In this document: positions 36,483 to 47,796 of the stretch, piece after piece
Layout of the letters: each line of letters starts with the position of its first letter
How positions within the stretch are numbered: position 1 is the first letter of the stretch
Source of the DNA: Agrobacterium cucumeris
GTDB taxonomy: Bacteria > Pseudomonadota > Alphaproteobacteria > Rhizobiales > Rhizobiaceae
Length of the DNA: 64,000 bases
Reading direction: 5' to 3'
NCBI RefSeq assembly: GCF_030036535.1
Contig: NZ_CP080387.1
Location: 868,001 to 932,000, forward strand
Position numbers and translations under genes: made by a program
Notes under the pieces: model-generated
The model's input: only the letters and a program-made list of their open reading frames with translations
What the model was told of the DNA's origin: nothing
Databases searched by the model: none

Positions 36483-38270
36483 ATGCATCGTTACCGCAGC
36501 CACACCTGTGCCGCTCTTCGCAAGTCCGACGTCGGCGAAACCGTTCGCCTTTCCGGTTGGGTTCACCGCGTGCGAGATCATGGCGGCGTTCTCTTCATCG
36601 ACCTTCGCGACCATTACGGCATCACCCAGGTTGTGGCCGATCCCGATAGCCCGGCCTTCAAGGTTGCCGAGACGGTGCGCGGCGAATGGGTGATCCGCAT
36701 CGACGGTCTGGTCAAGGCGCGTTCAGAGGACACCATCAACAAGGGCATGGCGACCGGCGAGATCGAGCTTTACGCGCAGGAAATCGAGGTTCTGGGTGTT
36801 GCCAAGGAACTGCCGCTGCCTGTCTTCGGCGAGCCGGAATATCCTGAGGACGTTCGCCTCAAGTACCGCTTCCTCGACCTGCGCCGCGAGACGCTGCACA
36901 GGAACATCGTCAAGCGCACGCAGATCATCTCTTCCATGCGCAAGGGCATGGGTGAACTGGGCTTTGCCGAATACACGACGCCGATCCTCACCGCATCCTC
37001 GCCGGAAGGTGCGCGCGACTTCCTCGTTCCCTCGCGCATCCATGAAGGCCAGTTCTTCGCGCTGCCGCAGGCGCCGCAGCAGTACAAGCAGCTTCTGATG
37101 GTGGCCGGTTTCGACCGCTACTTCCAGATCGCTCCGTGCTTCCGCGATGAAGACCCGCGTGCCGACCGTCTGCCGGGTGAATTCTACCAGCTCGACGTTG
37201 AAATGAGCTTCGTGACCCAGGAAGATGTCTGGACCACGATGGAGCCGATGATGACGGCCGTGTTCGAACAGTTTGCCGACGGCAAGCCGGTGACGAAACA
37301 GTGGCCGCGCATTCCCTATGACGAATCGATCCGCAAATACGGCTCCGACAAGCCGGACCTGCGCAACCCGATCGTCATGGAAGCCGTGACCGAGCATTTC
37401 GATGGTTCGGGCTTCAAGGTCTTCGCCAACATGATCGCTTCCAACCCCAAGGTTCAGGTCTGGGCAATCCCGGCCAAGACCGGCGGCTCGCGCGCATTCT
37501 GCGACCGCATGAACGCCTGGGCGCAGTCTCAGGGCCAGCCGGGCCTCGGTTATATCTTCTGGAAGGAAGAAGACGGCAAGGTCGGCGGCTCCGGTCCGCT
37601 TGCCAAGAACATCGGCGAGGAACGCACCGAGGCGCTGCGCCAGCAGCTCGGCCTGGAAGCGGGTGATGCCTGCTTCTTCGTCGCCGGTGATCCCGCCAAG
37701 TTCTACAAGTTCGCCGGCGAGGCGCGCACCCGCGCCGCCGACGAGCTGAACCTGATCGATCGCGACCGTTTCGAAATGTGCTGGATCGTCGATTTCCCCT
37801 TCTTCGAATACAACGACGAAGAAAAGAAGATCGACTTTGCTCACAACCCCTTCTCCATGCCGCAGGGCGGCATGGAAGCGCTGGAAGGGCAGGATCCGCT
37901 CTCCATCAAGGCGTTCCAGTATGACGCGGTCTGCAACGGCTTCGAAATCGCCTCCGGCTCGATCCGTAACCAGTCGCCTGAGCTGATGGTCAAGGCCTTC
38001 GAAAAGGTCGGCCTGTCGCAGAGCGATGTGGAAGAGCGCTTCGGCGGTCTCTACCGCGCCTTCCAGTACGGCGCGCCTCCGCATGGCGGTTGCGCATTCG
38101 GCATCGACCGTGTGGTCATGCTGCTGGTCGGCGCCAAGAACCTGCGCGAAATCACGCTGTTCCCGATGAACCAGCAGGCGCAGGATCTATTGATGAACGC
38201 CCCGTCGCCGGCAACGCCGACGCAGCTTCGCGAACTGGCGCTGCGCGTTATTCCGTCCAAAAAGGACTGA
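36483..38270 (+). CDS. aspS: Aspartyl-tRNA synthetase
   Basis: A 595-residue class II synthetase of the long bacterial type. It has the OB-fold anticodon domain ([23 protein letters not shown]), motif 2 ([20 protein letters not shown]), the GAD insertion ([13 protein letters not shown]) and motif 3 ([11 protein letters not shown]). In bacteria lacking asparaginyl-tRNA synthetase this enzyme also charges tRNA-Asn; whether this one is non-discriminating cannot be told from the window. AGGA precedes ATG 36483; earlier in-frame starts lie in the divergent MFS gene. Confidence 0.98.
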   Translation: MHRYRSHTCAALRKSDVGETVRLSGWVHRVRDHGGVLFIDLRDHYGITQVVADPDSPAFKVAETVRGEWVIRIDGLVKARSEDTINKGMATGEIELYAQEIEVLGVAKELPLPVFGEPEYPEDVRLKYRFLDLRRETLHRNIVKRTQIISSMRKGMGELGFAEYTTPILTASSPEGARDFLVPSRIHEGQFFALPQAPQQYKQLLMVAGFDRYFQIAPCFRDEDPRADRLPGEFYQLDVEMSFVTQEDVWTTMEPMMTAVFEQFADGKPVTKQWPRIPYDESIRKYGSDKPDLRNPIVMEAVTEHFDGSGFKVFANMIASNPKVQVWAIPAKTGGSRAFCDRMNAWAQSQGQPGLGYIFWKEEDGKVGGSGPLAKNIGEERTEALRQQLGLEAGDACFFVAGDPAKFYKFAGEARTRAADELNLIDRDRFEMCWIVDFPFFEYNDEEKKIDFAHNPFSMPQGGMEALEGQDPLSIKAFQYDAVCNGFEIASGSIRNQSPELMVKAFEKVGLSQSDVEERFGGLYRAFQYGAPPHGGCAFGIDRVVMLLVGAKNLREITLFPMNQQAQDLLMNAPSPATPTQLRELALRVIPSKKD

Positions 38271-38293
38271 TCTGGATTTATTCAGGTTCAAAC

Positions 38294-38323
38294 AAAGGGC
38301 TGGCGGCAACGCCGGCCCTTTTT
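38294..38323 (+). terminator. Rho-independent terminator of aspS
   Basis: AAAGGGCTGGCG pairs with CGCCGGCCCTTT (12 bp, one G-U) around a GCAA tetraloop, then TTGTTTTTG. Confidence 0.95.
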
Positions 38324-38524
38324 GTTTTTGCAACGAACGCGGCAAAGTCACAATTTTACCGCGAGTTAAACCGAATTCCGCGCACAATCAGCCGAAATCC
38401 GCTTCCAGTATAGGTTCCGCGTTCACCTGGGGGACGCAAGACTATTTGGGGTTTTAAACTTGGGACAGCGCCGGCCGAACTTCGCTTTCGGTTTCGGCGC
38501 GATCATATTTATAAGGATTTCAGA

Positions 38525-39970
38525 ATGGTACATGAAACGGAAAAAGATATCGCGCCGGCGGGTGGATATGCACCTCCAGCCCCGCCGCGCGGCAATTTCG
38601 CCGTCAGCCTGCGCTCGCCGGGCGCCAAGTTCCTGATGATCGGCTTCATATCCATGGTTCTGCTCGTGCCGCTCCTGCTTGTCTGGGGGTTGACGGAAGA
38701 GCGCGCCTCGCGGGCGGAAGATGTGTCGGGGCGGATTGCCAATGGCTGGGGCGGTGATCAGGTGGTGAACGGTCCCTATCTTGCCGTGCCTTTCGACGTG
38801 GACCGCCGCCGTGAGGTGAATGGCCAGAGCATCGTCGACCGCACGACGGAATGGGTGCTGGTCATGCCGGAAACGCTTGATGTCGCGGCCGATCTGAAGA
38901 CCGAGGAAAAGCAGCTGTCGATCTACAGCCTGCCGGTCTATAACGGCAACATCGCGCTGAAAGGCCGCTTCGGTTCCGGCATCCTGCAGGACCTCGCGCG
39001 CTTTTCCGGCACGCCACGACTGGAAAACGCCATTCTCGTCCTCAGCATACAGGATATGACCGGCATACGCTCCAGCGCCGGCGTCAAAATCGATGGCGGC
39101 CCGGTTCTGCCTTTTGATCCCGGCATGCGGGATATTTCGGTAATGACCAACCGCGCCGGTCCAGAGGTATCGATCCGGTCCGATGCCGGTGTGCACAGGC
39201 CGATTGAGAGAAACCTCATCGAAACCGGCTTCGCCTTCGATATCGCCTTTTCCCTGAATGGTTCAGGCAGTTTCGCCGTGGCGCCGGCCGGCCAGACGAC
39301 GAGCTTTGCGGCAAACGCCGATTGGCCACATCCCGGCTTCGAAGGCCTGTTCCTACCCGAGCAGAAGACCGTCACCGCTACGGATTTCAAGGCGAACTGG
39401 ACCATTCCTTATCTTGCGAGAGGCATAGACCGGGTGGTCGAGGGCACGCGTCTGCCACTGTCGGGCAGCCTGATGACGATCAACCTCGTCGAACCCGTGA
39501 AATTTTACCAGATCATCGCCCGAACGCTGAAATATTCGATCGGTTTCATCTCACTGGTCTTCCTTGCCGTCTTCATCGTTGAACTCAAGGGCGGCACTGT
39601 CGTGCACTGGATACAATATGTGCTGACGGGGTTGGCGCTGATTATTTTCTACGTGTTGCTGCTGGCGCTCTCCGAGCATACGGGCTTCACGGTTGCCTAT
39701 ATCACGGCATCAACAGCGACGGCGGCGCTGATCGCGTTTTATCTCGGTAGTGCAACCAATAGTCGCAGGAATGGTGTGGCGTTGTTTACCGTATTGGCGG
39801 TCGCCTACGGCGTCATGTATCTGGTTTTGAACGAAGACGAATATGCGTTGCTGGCAGGTGCTGTGATCTCCTTCATTGCCATAGCCGCAACCATGTACGC
39901 CACCCGCCGGGTCGATTGGTCGGGGGCAGGCGCTTCGCAGATGCGCAACTCCGCAAACGAGGTGGCATAG
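38525..39970 (+). CDS. creD: Inner membrane protein CreD
   Basis: A 481-residue CreD (Cet) family protein. One membrane segment lies near residues 37-57 (IGFISMVLLVPLLLVWGLTEE), a large periplasmic region holds RSAGVKIDGGPVLPFDPG and LPLSGSLMTINLVEPVKFYQ, and about five C-terminal segments follow. CreD is regulated by CreBC or BlrAB in other bacteria and linked to envelope stress and colicin tolerance; no cre two-component genes adjoin. A hairpin (GCGCCG...CGGCGC, 38468-38500) lies in its leader. Confidence 0.93.
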   Translation: MVHETEKDIAPAGGYAPPAPPRGNFAVSLRSPGAKFLMIGFISMVLLVPLLLVWGLTEERASRAEDVSGRIANGWGGDQVVNGPYLAVPFDVDRRREVNGQSIVDRTTEWVLVMPETLDVAADLKTEEKQLSIYSLPVYNGNIALKGRFGSGILQDLARFSGTPRLENAILVLSIQDMTGIRSSAGVKIDGGPVLPFDPGMRDISVMTNRAGPEVSIRSDAGVHRPIERNLIETGFAFDIAFSLNGSGSFAVAPAGQTTSFAANADWPHPGFEGLFLPEQKTVTATDFKANWTIPYLARGIDRVVEGTRLPLSGSLMTINLVEPVKFYQIIARTLKYSIGFISLVFLAVFIVELKGGTVVHWIQYVLTGLALIIFYVLLLALSEHTGFTVAYITASTATAALIAFYLGSATNSRRNGVALFTVLAVAYGVMYLVLNEDEYALLAGAVISFIAIAATMYATRRVDWSGAGASQMRNSANEVA

Positions 39971-40284
39971 TCTGGCATGCTCCGGCCGGATTGATCTCAA
40001 TCGACGTAACTCCCTGTTTTTCCTTATCCGGCTTGGCTTCAGATGATAAAAGCAGGGGGGCAATACTGAGGCGGGAAAGCAGCACTTTCTCGCCTCCTGT
40101 CTACTCGGTTTTCCGGGAAGGTATCTTAATCGTGCAAACCTTTTGCTTGCGGGGATCTCCTGTCTATTCTGCTTAACCTGTGGATTGTCATAAAAACTTA
40201 ATCAAACTGACAAATCCGGTAGAGAACTTCTTAAGTCTTGTCGATCATTCATCGCCCCCATGAAATGTCACAAATGAGGGTTGA
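39971..40284. other. Intergenic region before chemoreceptor gene
   Basis: About 310 bp with no ORF that resembles a protein. It is AT-richer towards 40180-40250 and presumably holds the chemoreceptor promoter. The only repeat seen is a weak one (CCTGTCTAYTC near 40096 and 40158). No terminator for creD is evident. Confidence 0.4.
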
Positions 40285-42390
40285 ATGTTTTCGCTGGTCT
40301 CGACGTTCAAAATAGCGCATCGCGTGTCCATGCTGGCGCTGGCTGCGCTGTGCGGTATCGCCGTCATCGCGGGCATGCTGTTGTGGCAACGGCAGATGGA
40401 GGAGCGTTATCGCATCGCTGAAGACACATTGATCCAGAGGGACGGGGTGTTGACGACGCTGGTGGACGCTCTGCATGAAAGCCGCCTGTATCAGAGGGAC
40501 TTCCTGCTTTCCAGGGACATGAATTCCGTTGCGCAGTTCGACCAGACGATGGGCAAGGTTGGGCAGTCCGTCAATTCTCTCGAAGGCAGCGCCACGCCGC
40601 AGGCCCGCGTGAAACTTGATGCGCTGGCGCAGGGTGTTGCTGTCTATGGAGAACGCATGAAAGCGCTGGTTTCCAAAAATCAGGAACTGGGTCTCACCCC
40701 CGCGGAAGGTCTTGAAGGCGCGATGCGCAATGGTGTGCATTCCATTGAAAAACACATCGACACCGTTGCCAATGCCGAAATCCGGGCCAGCATGTTGATG
40801 ATGCGCAGGCACGAGAAGGATTTCATCCTGCGGCGTGACGAAACCTATGCGACAAAACACGCCGCTGAGGTGGAAACCTTCAAGGCGCTGGTGAAGCTGG
40901 AGTACCGGCCAGGCGTCGAGCGCCAGCGCATCATGGACGCGCTGGAAATCTACACCGCCTCCTTCCGCTTTTATGCGCAGGCGGTGCTGGAGGAGCAGGC
41001 GGCACGCGAAACGGTTGCCACGGCCTATACCGCATTGCTGCCGCTCGTCGCCGATATTTCCTCGGCCTATCGGCAGGAGCGGCAGGCAAGTGCGCTGCAG
41101 AACAAAAATGCGGCGGAAACCACGGTTTCGATCGTCGTCGCCCTCATTGCCCTGACCGTCGTGATCCTTTTTGCCGGCGTCTATTTCATCGGCCGTTCGA
41201 TAACCCGCCCCGCGACCTTGATCACCGGTGCGATGCGTCGCCTTGCCGAAGGCGAAACCGAATTCGATGTTCCTGGCCTGCGCCGTAAGGATGAATTTGG
41301 CGCCATGGCGCAGGCGCTGGAAATTTTCCGGCAGGCCGCCATCGCCAAGATCGAACTGGAGAACCAGACTTTTGCGGCCCGGCAGCAGGCGGAAGACCAA
41401 AAGGCCCGTTTCCAGCGCGAGGCGGAGGCGGAGGCACAGGCGCGGCTGATGCAGGCGACGAGCGGTCTTGCGGCAGCGCTGCACCGTCTTGCCGCCGGTG
41501 ATCTCTCCTTCGAGTTGAACGAGCCCTTCGCTCCGGATTTCGAGACGCTGCGCCACGATCTCAACCGCACCATCCGCCAGCTGGATGCCGCCATGTCCGG
41601 CGTCGTGCAGTCGAGCGTGGCGATCGACGGCGGTAGCCAGGAAATCAGCCAGAGCGCTGCCGATCTTGCCCGCCGCACCGAGCAGCAGGCCGCCTCTTTG
41701 GAAGAGACCGCCGCCGCTCTCGATGAGCTGACCGCGAATATCCGCATCTCGGCGGAGCGTGCTGTGGAAGCCCGCACGGTCGCCCATTCGGCCGATGAGG
41801 ATGCCAGCCGCACGGCTGACCTCGTCGTTGATACGATCATGGCCATGGAAAAGATCGAACAGTCATCCGGCAAGATCGGTAGCATTATCAGCGTCATCGA
41901 TGAGATCGCTTTCCAGACCAACCTTCTTGCGCTCAATGCCGGCGTCGAGGCAGCCCGTGCGGGCCAGGCGGGACGCGGTTTCGCCGTCGTCGCCCAGGAG
42001 GTGCGCGAACTGGCGCAGCGCTCTGCAAAAGCCGCGGCCGAGATCAAGGTGCTGATCCGCAACTCCAGCACCGAGGTGAAGGACGGTGCGCGTTTCGTGC
42101 GGGAAACCGGCGCAGCCCTGTCGCGCATCGGCGGCTCGGTCAAGACAATCAACGGCCATATCGAAGCCATCGCCGTTGCGACAAAGGAGCAGTCGCTCGG
42201 GCTTTCCGAGATCAATACCGCCGTCAACAATCTGGATCAGGGCACACAACAGAATGCCGCCATGGTTGAGGAAAACAATGCCGCCAGCGCCATGCTGGCA
42301 AGCGAGACGGGCCGTCTCAAGGATCTGGTCTGTCAGTTCCGGCTGAGCGATATGGATGTGGAGGAGCATGGCTTGCGCGAAGCGGCCTGA
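40285..42390 (+). CDS. Methyl-accepting chemotaxis protein
   Basis: A 701-residue chemoreceptor. Membrane segments lie near residues 14-34 and 281-305, enclosing a roughly 240-residue periplasmic helical domain like the HBM bimodular sensors. A HAMP domain follows the second segment and a second HAMP-like stretch lies near residue 400. The signalling tip is intact ([20 protein letters not shown]), so it should couple to CheA/CheW. It lacks the C-terminal CheR-tether pentapeptide. Ligand is unknown. Confidence 0.94.
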   Translation: MFSLVSTFKIAHRVSMLALAALCGIAVIAGMLLWQRQMEERYRIAEDTLIQRDGVLTTLVDALHESRLYQRDFLLSRDMNSVAQFDQTMGKVGQSVNSLEGSATPQARVKLDALAQGVAVYGERMKALVSKNQELGLTPAEGLEGAMRNGVHSIEKHIDTVANAEIRASMLMMRRHEKDFILRRDETYATKHAAEVETFKALVKLEYRPGVERQRIMDALEIYTASFRFYAQAVLEEQAARETVATAYTALLPLVADISSAYRQERQASALQNKNAAETTVSIVVALIALTVVILFAGVYFIGRSITRPATLITGAMRRLAEGETEFDVPGLRRKDEFGAMAQALEIFRQAAIAKIELENQTFAARQQAEDQKARFQREAEAEAQARLMQATSGLAAALHRLAAGDLSFELNEPFAPDFETLRHDLNRTIRQLDAAMSGVVQSSVAIDGGSQEISQSAADLARRTEQQAASLEETAAALDELTANIRISAERAVEARTVAHSADEDASRTADLVVDTIMAMEKIEQSSGKIGSIISVIDEIAFQTNLLALNAGVEAARAGQAGRGFAVVAQEVRELAQRSAKAAAEIKVLIRNSSTEVKDGARFVRETGAALSRIGGSVKTINGHIEAIAVATKEQSLGLSEINTAVNNLDQGTQQNAAMVEENNAASAMLASETGRLKDLVCQFRLSDMDVEEHGLREAA

Positions 42391-42410
42391 TACCTCATTT
42401 TGCTGCATCG

Positions 42411-42444
42411 AAAAGCGGGCGCGCAACTTGCCGCCCGCTTTTTT
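42411..42444 (+). terminator. Rho-independent terminator of chemoreceptor gene
   Basis: AAAAGCGGGCG / CGCCCGCTTTTTT stem with a roughly 10-base loop, 20 bp after the stop codon. Confidence 0.92.
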
Positions 42445-42454
42445 GCTGTTTATA

Positions 42455-42588
42455 GGTGGGGTACTCACCACGGACCCGGTGAAATCCCGGGTGGCTCTTC
42501 TGGCCGCCGATCCGCCAGACAACGCAAAGCACCGACATTCCTTTTCAATCTACCGGACATGGCTCCGGCCGGTGCGTCATTCTTTGCG
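42455..42588 (+). promoter_or_regulatory. Structured 5' leader of sulP transporter gene
   Basis: Three nested elements are visible: a small hairpin GGTG/CACC (42455-42469); a 6-bp stem ACCCGG/CCGGGT with loop TGAAATC (42474-42492); and a long-range stem in which CGCAAAGCACCG (42523-42534) pairs with CGGTGC + CTTTGCG (42570-42588, six-base bulge) around an inner hairpin CCGGA/TCCGG. It ends 11 bases before an ATG with no Shine-Dalgarno. No T-run follows, so control of translation is more likely than termination. Named 'sul1'-type RNAs upstream of sulfate transporters are known in alphaproteobacteria; identity with them is untested. Confidence 0.6.
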
Positions 42589-42598
42589 AAAAAATCAG

Positions 42599-44080
42599 AT
42601 GAACAGATTTCATACTTACAAACGTGAGTGGTTTTCCAATATTCGCGGCGATCTTCTTTCCGGCATCGTCGTGGCGCTCGCCCTCATTCCCGAAGCCATC
42701 GGCTTTTCCGTTATTGCCGGTGTCGATCCCAAAGTGGGGCTGTTCGCCTCCTTCGCCATCGCCTGCGTTTCCGCCTTCACCGGCGGCCGGCCGGGCATGA
42801 TTTCGGCGGCAACCGCAGCCACAGCCGTGCTGATGGTCACGCTCGTTAAGGAGCACGGCCTGCAATATCTCTTTGCCGCCACCATTCTCATGGGCGTGCT
42901 GCAGATCGCGGCGGGTTTTGCGAAACTCGGCCGGGTGATGCGTTTCGTGTCACGCTCTGTCATGACCGGTTTCGTCAATGCACTGGCGATCCTGATCTTC
43001 ATGGCGCAATTGCCCGAACTGATCGGCGTGCCGGTTGAAACCTATGTCATGATCGCCGCCGGCCTTGCGATCATCTATCTCTTTCCGCTGGTCACGAAGA
43101 TCATCCCGTCACCGCTGGTCGCTATCGTTGCCCTGACCTGCGTGGCGGTGTTCTCCGGCATGGACATCCGCACGGTCGGCGATCTCGGTGAGTTACCCTC
43201 GACGCTGCCGATTTTTGCCCTGCCGCAGGTGCCGCTGACCTTCGAAACGTTGCAGATCATCTTTCCCTATTCCGTGGCGCTCGCCGCCGTCGGCCTGCTG
43301 GAATCGCTGCTGACGGCCCAGATCGTCGACGACATGACGGATACGGGCAGCAACAAGAGCCAGGAATGCATCGGGCAGGGGACGAGCAATATCGCATCTG
43401 CCCTCATCGGCGGCATGGGCGGCTGTGCCATGATTGGCCAGTCCGTCATCAATGTCAGCTCCGGCGGTCGCGGCCGCTTGTCCACTTTCGTCGCGGGTGC
43501 GTTCCTGCTGTTCCTCATTCTGGTGCTGGATGATCTCGTGCGCATCATTCCCATGGCGGCGCTGGTGGCTGTCATGATCATGGTGTCCATCGGCACCTTC
43601 TCGTGGCGTTCGATCCTTGATCTGCGCCGCAACCCGCCATCGTCAAGCATCGTCATGCTGGTAACCGTCGGCACGGTGCTCGCCACCCATGACCTTGCAA
43701 AAGGTGTGCTGGCGGGTGTGCTTCTTTCCGGCGTGTTTTTCGCAGGCAAGGTTTCCAAGCTTTTCCACGTCAGACCGGAGCTTTCAGCCGATGGTCGCGA
43801 GCGGATCTACCGCGTCGATGGCCAGATTTTCTTCGCCTCGACGGAAAGCTTCATCGCCGCTTTTGATTTTGCCGAAGAGGTGGAGGCGGTGACGATTGAT
43901 GTCTCGGAGGCGCATCTGTGGGATATCTCCGCAGTCGGCGCGCTGGACAAGGTGGTCCTGAAATTCCGGAAGGTCGGCAGGCGGGTCGAAGTGATCGGCG
44001 TCAATGAGGCAAGCGCCCACATGATCGACCGTTTCGCCCTGCACGACAAGCAGGGTGCGGCAGCAGCCCCGCTGCATTGA
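42599..44080 (+). CDS. SulP-family anion permease with STAS domain
   Basis: A 493-residue SLC26/SulP transporter. The hallmark [17 protein letters not shown] is near residue 28, followed by about 12 membrane segments ([25 protein letters not shown] is the second signature), and the last 100 residues are a STAS domain ([41 protein letters not shown]). Members carry sulfate, bicarbonate or dicarboxylates. ATG 42599 fits the family N-terminus, although AAAAAATCAG is not a ribosome site; the longer frame overlaps the leader and lacks family similarity. Confidence 0.92.
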   Translation: MNRFHTYKREWFSNIRGDLLSGIVVALALIPEAIGFSVIAGVDPKVGLFASFAIACVSAFTGGRPGMISAATAATAVLMVTLVKEHGLQYLFAATILMGVLQIAAGFAKLGRVMRFVSRSVMTGFVNALAILIFMAQLPELIGVPVETYVMIAAGLAIIYLFPLVTKIIPSPLVAIVALTCVAVFSGMDIRTVGDLGELPSTLPIFALPQVPLTFETLQIIFPYSVALAAVGLLESLLTAQIVDDMTDTGSNKSQECIGQGTSNIASALIGGMGGCAMIGQSVINVSSGGRGRLSTFVAGAFLLFLILVLDDLVRIIPMAALVAVMIMVSIGTFSWRSILDLRRNPPSSSIVMLVTVGTVLATHDLAKGVLAGVLLSGVFFAGKVSKLFHVRPELSADGRERIYRVDGQIFFASTESFIAAFDFAEEVEAVTIDVSEAHLWDISAVGALDKVVLKFRKVGRRVEVIGVNEASAHMIDRFALHDKQGAAAAPLH

Positions 44081-44088
44081 GTACAAAT

Positions 44089-44117
44089 AAAAAGCCCCGG
44101 CAGAACCGGGGCTTTTT
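44089..44117. terminator. Bidirectional terminator
   Basis: AAAAAGCCCCGG / CCGGGGCTTTTTT with a CAGAA loop. The A run on the left and T run on the right let it serve both the SulP gene and the convergent gene that ends at 44121. Confidence 0.94.
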
Positions 44118-44120
44118 TGT

Positions 44121-45311
44121 TTATTCGTTTGCCGTCACCGTCACGCCGAGCATTTTCGGCAGGGTGTTCGGCGCGCCCATCGCAGCGCCCATGATCATCG
44201 GGAACGGAACCGGCTTTTCCGGCTCTGCGGTGATCGAGAAGTTCTTCGGATTGTCGATATAGGTGTTGATCGCTGTCGACACCATGTTCTGCAATTCCGG
44301 TACGTTGAGCGAGGCCATCATAATCGGGGCCATGCCCTTGATGGTCTGGGCGAGCTGGTCGCTCGTCATGCCCTGCTGGCTTGCCGTGTAATCGATGGCG
44401 CGCTTGGTGATGCTGGCGTCCTCGAAGCTGATCTCGGCATTGACGAAGGAAAGCTGCTGCATCAGGCCAAGCATGGCAAGGCTGGCTGCCTGGTCTGCCT
44501 GTTCCTTGTTCGGATTGGCGGCCTGCGCCTTCACCGTCTCCTGCATCGACTTGATGAAGGCAAGCGTGTAGCCGGAGAAGCCGAACGACATGTTGAGGCG
44601 GCCGACATTGTCGAGGTTGATGGCATATTCCTCGACATCAACGGTGCCGGAGGCAACTTCCCAGCTGCCGCTCATGGTCATGTCGCCGGAAAGGGCCTTG
44701 AGTTCGAGCTTCTCGATCGCGTCCTTCGTGGCCGGGTCGGTGACTTCGCTGAGATCGGCCTTGAAGCCGGATGCATCAAGTTCGAAACCGATCGAGGCCT
44801 TGTCATCGCTGACCGACATCGTCGCGGTGCTTTCCTCAAGCGAGAAAGCCGGCTTGCCATCGATGGAAACCGAAACCGGGCCGCTATGTGCTTCGTCATA
44901 GAACATCAGCGCATCGACGGTGCCGGTGGTCGCATCAGCGGGAATGACGAGGCCCGACATGTAGATGTCGCTTGCCTTGATCTCCACGTTTTCCTGCTTG
45001 TAGTCGATATTGTCGAAACGGGCGTTCTTGATCGTGTAACCGCCGTTGTTTTCCTCGACACCTTCAAGCGTGATGTTGCCGACCGGGATTTTCTTGGCCG
45101 GATCAGCGGCGGCGTTGAAGGTCACGCTGTTCAGCGTTACCGTCGAGCCGTTGACGGCAACCGAGCCTGCGGCGATCTCACCGCCCTGGGCGGCATAGGC
45201 TGCATTGATCTTCTTCAGCACATCCCCGCCGTCCAGCGCAAAAGCCGGTGCCGAAAGCGTAAGAAGCGCGGCACTCGCGAAAAGAACCTGCCGGGTGGAT
45301 TTCAATCTCAT
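44121..45311 (-). CDS. Hypothetical exported protein
   Basis: A 396-residue protein with a signal peptide cleaved near APAFA (about residue 25). The mature chain is rich in short beta segments that alternate polar and apolar residues (SVAVNGSTVTLNSVTF, VGNITLEGVEENNGGYTIKNARFDNIDY), like periplasmic AsmA- or DUF945-type repeats, and ends in helices. I cannot assign a function. Shares the terminator with the SulP gene; no operon partner. Confidence 0.7.
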   Translation of the reverse strand: MRLKSTRQVLFASAALLTLSAPAFALDGGDVLKKINAAYAAQGGEIAAGSVAVNGSTVTLNSVTFNAAADPAKKIPVGNITLEGVEENNGGYTIKNARFDNIDYKQENVEIKASDIYMSGLVIPADATTGTVDALMFYDEAHSGPVSVSIDGKPAFSLEESTATMSVSDDKASIGFELDASGFKADLSEVTDPATKDAIEKLELKALSGDMTMSGSWEVASGTVDVEEYAINLDNVGRLNMSFGFSGYTLAFIKSMQETVKAQAANPNKEQADQAASLAMLGLMQQLSFVNAEISFEDASITKRAIDYTASQQGMTSDQLAQTIKGMAPIMMASLNVPELQNMVSTAINTYIDNPKNFSITAEPEKPVPFPMIMGAAMGAPNTLPKMLGVTVTANE

Positions 45312-45540
45312 GATGTTTCTTCCCTCAACGTACGGATGTGCACCCTGTCAGAATGCTAATGGTGATACTTATATTCACGATTATTCAAAGGTCTACAGAA
45401 TTTAGATCGATTCCCATGACGGCGGCATTGCGGCATTTAGATCGCGGTTAACAAAAAACCTCACGAAAGAGGTGTTTTCATCCACAGGGCAAACCCCTGA
45501 GTTTCTTGCCGGGAATCGGCATTTCCGCTAGTCAAGCACC

Positions 45541-47793
45541 ATGGGAAAAAATCTTGTACCTCCGTCTGGCGGAGACGATAACATTCATCCGGTCGATTTG
45601 AAGGCGGCGCTTGAAGAGCGCTACCTCGCTTATGCCTTGTCCACGATCATGCATCGTGCGCTGCCGGATGTGCGTGACGGCCTGAAGCCGGTTCACCGCC
45701 GCATCATTCACGCCATGAGCGAAATGGGCATTCGTCCCAACTCGGCCTTCAAGAAATGCGCCCGTATCGTCGGTGACGTCATCGGTAAGTTCCACCCGCA
45801 TGGCGACCAGTCGGTCTATGATGCGCTGGTGCGTCTCGCGCAGGATTTCTCGCAGCGTTATCCGATCGTCGACGGGCAGGGCAATTTCGGCAACATCGAT
45901 GGCGACGGCGCTGCCGCCTATCGTTACACCGAAGCGCGCATGACCGATGTGGCGGCGCTGCTGCTGGAAGGCATCGGCGAGGATGCGGTGGATTTCCGCG
46001 CCACCTATAATGAGGAAGACGAAGAACCGGTGGTCCTGCCGGGCGCTTTCCCGAATCTTCTGGCCAATGGTGCCTCTGGCATTGCCGTGGGCATGGCGAC
46101 ATCGATCCCGCCGCACAATGCCCACGAACTTTGCGATGCGGCGCTGTATCTTATCAAGCATCCCGACGCGACCGTCGAAAAGCTGGTGGAGTTCATTCCC
46201 GGCCCCGATCTACCCACGGGTGGCGTGATCATCGAAAGCCGCGAGAATATTCTCGATGCCTACAAGACCGGCCGCGGCGGTTTCCGCGTGCGCGCCAAAT
46301 GGGAAACGGAAGATCTCGGTCGCGGCGGTTACCAGATCGTCATCACCGAAATTCCCTTCCAGGTGCAGAAATCGCGGCTGATCGAAAAGATCGCCGAGCT
46401 TCTGCTCGCCCGCAAGCTGCCGCTGCTGGAAGATGTTCGCGACGAATCCGCCGAAGATGTGCGCATCGTGCTGGTGCCGAAGAACCGTACCGTCGATGCG
46501 ACGCTCCTGATGGAATCGCTGTTCCGCCTGTCCGACCTCGAAAGCCGCCTGCCGCTCAATATGAACGTGCTGTCGCTTGGCAAGGTGCCGAAGGTCATGG
46601 CGCTGAACGAGGTGCTGAGCGAATGGCTGGCGCACCGCAAGGACGTGCTGGTCCGCCGCTCCCGCCACCGTCTGGCCGCCATCGATCGCAGGCTCGAGAT
46701 TCTGGGCGGCCTGCTGGTCGCCTATCTCAATCTGGATGAAGTAATCCGCATCATCCGCGAGGAGGACGAGCCGAAACAGGTGATGATGGCCAAGTGGTCA
46801 CTCACCGACAACCAGGCCGAAGCCATTCTCAACATGCGGCTGCGCAATCTGCGCAAGCTCGAGGAATTCGAAATCCGCAAGGAGTTCGATGAACTCAGCA
46901 GCGAGAAGGCCGAAATCGAAGGTCTGCTCGCCTCCGACGACAAGCAGTGGCAGACCGTCGCCTGGGAAATCGGCGAGGTCAAAAAGAAATATGCCAAGGC
47001 AACCGAGATCGGCCGTCGCCGCACGCAGTTCGCGGATGCGCCGGATGCCGATATCGAGGCCATCCAGCAGGCGATGATCGAAAAGGAACCGGTCACCATC
47101 GTCATTTCGCAGAAGGGCTGGATCAGGGCGTTGAAGGGCCACATGTCCGATACGTCGACCCTGACCTTCAAGGAAGGCGACGGCCCGAAGCTTGCCTTCC
47201 CGGCGCAGACCACCGACAAGCTGCTGCTTTTGACCACCGGCGGCAAGGCCTATACGCTCGGCGCCGACAAGCTGCCGGGTGGGCGCGGCCATGGCGAGCC
47301 GATCCGCATCATGGTCGACATGGAGAACGATCAGGACATCCTGACCGCCTTCGTCCATGATCCCTCACGCAAGCTGTTGCTCGTCTCCACCGCTGGCAAC
47401 GGTTTCATCGTGGCGGAAAGCGAAATGGTCGCAAATACCCGCAAGGGCAAGCAGATCATGAATGTCTCCATGCCTGACGAAGCCAAGCTCGCGGTGCCGG
47501 TGACGGGTGATCATGTCGCTGTCGTTGGCGAAAACCGCAAGCTGTTGGCCTTCCCGCTGTCGCAAGTGCCGGAAATGTCGCGCGGCAAGGGCGTGCGCCT
47601 GCAGCGCTATAAGGATGGCGGCGTTGTCGACGTTAAATGTTTCGCGCTTGCCGAAGGCTTGTCCTGGTCCGACACGGCCGGGCGTCTCTTCAACAAGGTG
47701 GGTGAAGAACTGCGCGAATGGCTGGCCGACCGTGCCACCGTTGGCCGCACCGTGCCGAAGGGTTTTCCACGTAGCGGGAAATTTGGCGGGTAA
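45541..47793 (+). CDS. parC: DNA topoisomerase IV subunit A
   Basis: A 750-residue ParC. The active-site Tyr is in [12 protein letters not shown] (about residue 122), the quinolone-resistance region reads [14 protein letters not shown], and the N-terminus [24 protein letters not shown] is typical. The C-terminal beta-pinwheel is present but without the GyrA box (QRRGGKG), which supports ParC over GyrA. With ParE it decatenates sister chromosomes. Starts at ATG 45541 with a weak ribosome site. Confidence 0.96.
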   Translation: MGKNLVPPSGGDDNIHPVDLKAALEERYLAYALSTIMHRALPDVRDGLKPVHRRIIHAMSEMGIRPNSAFKKCARIVGDVIGKFHPHGDQSVYDALVRLAQDFSQRYPIVDGQGNFGNIDGDGAAAYRYTEARMTDVAALLLEGIGEDAVDFRATYNEEDEEPVVLPGAFPNLLANGASGIAVGMATSIPPHNAHELCDAALYLIKHPDATVEKLVEFIPGPDLPTGGVIIESRENILDAYKTGRGGFRVRAKWETEDLGRGGYQIVITEIPFQVQKSRLIEKIAELLLARKLPLLEDVRDESAEDVRIVLVPKNRTVDATLLMESLFRLSDLESRLPLNMNVLSLGKVPKVMALNEVLSEWLAHRKDVLVRRSRHRLAAIDRRLEILGGLLVAYLNLDEVIRIIREEDEPKQVMMAKWSLTDNQAEAILNMRLRNLRKLEEFEIRKEFDELSSEKAEIEGLLASDDKQWQTVAWEIGEVKKKYAKATEIGRRRTQFADAPDADIEAIQQAMIEKEPVTIVISQKGWIRALKGHMSDTSTLTFKEGDGPKLAFPAQTTDKLLLLTTGGKAYTLGADKLPGGRGHGEPIRIMVDMENDQDILTAFVHDPSRKLLLVSTAGNGFIVAESEMVANTRKGKQIMNVSMPDEAKLAVPVTGDHVAVVGENRKLLAFPLSQVPEMSRGKGVRLQRYKDGGVVDVKCFALAEGLSWSDTAGRLFNKVGEELREWLADRATVGRTVPKGFPRSGKFGG

Positions 47794-47796
47794 GAG

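Noticed and set aside
36723..38084. 453-codon minus-strand frame opposite aspS
   Set aside because: Fully contained antisense frame without any family motif.
40096..40171. Repeated CCTGTCTAYTC in the chemoreceptor promoter region
   Set aside because: Short and imperfect; not enough to call a site.
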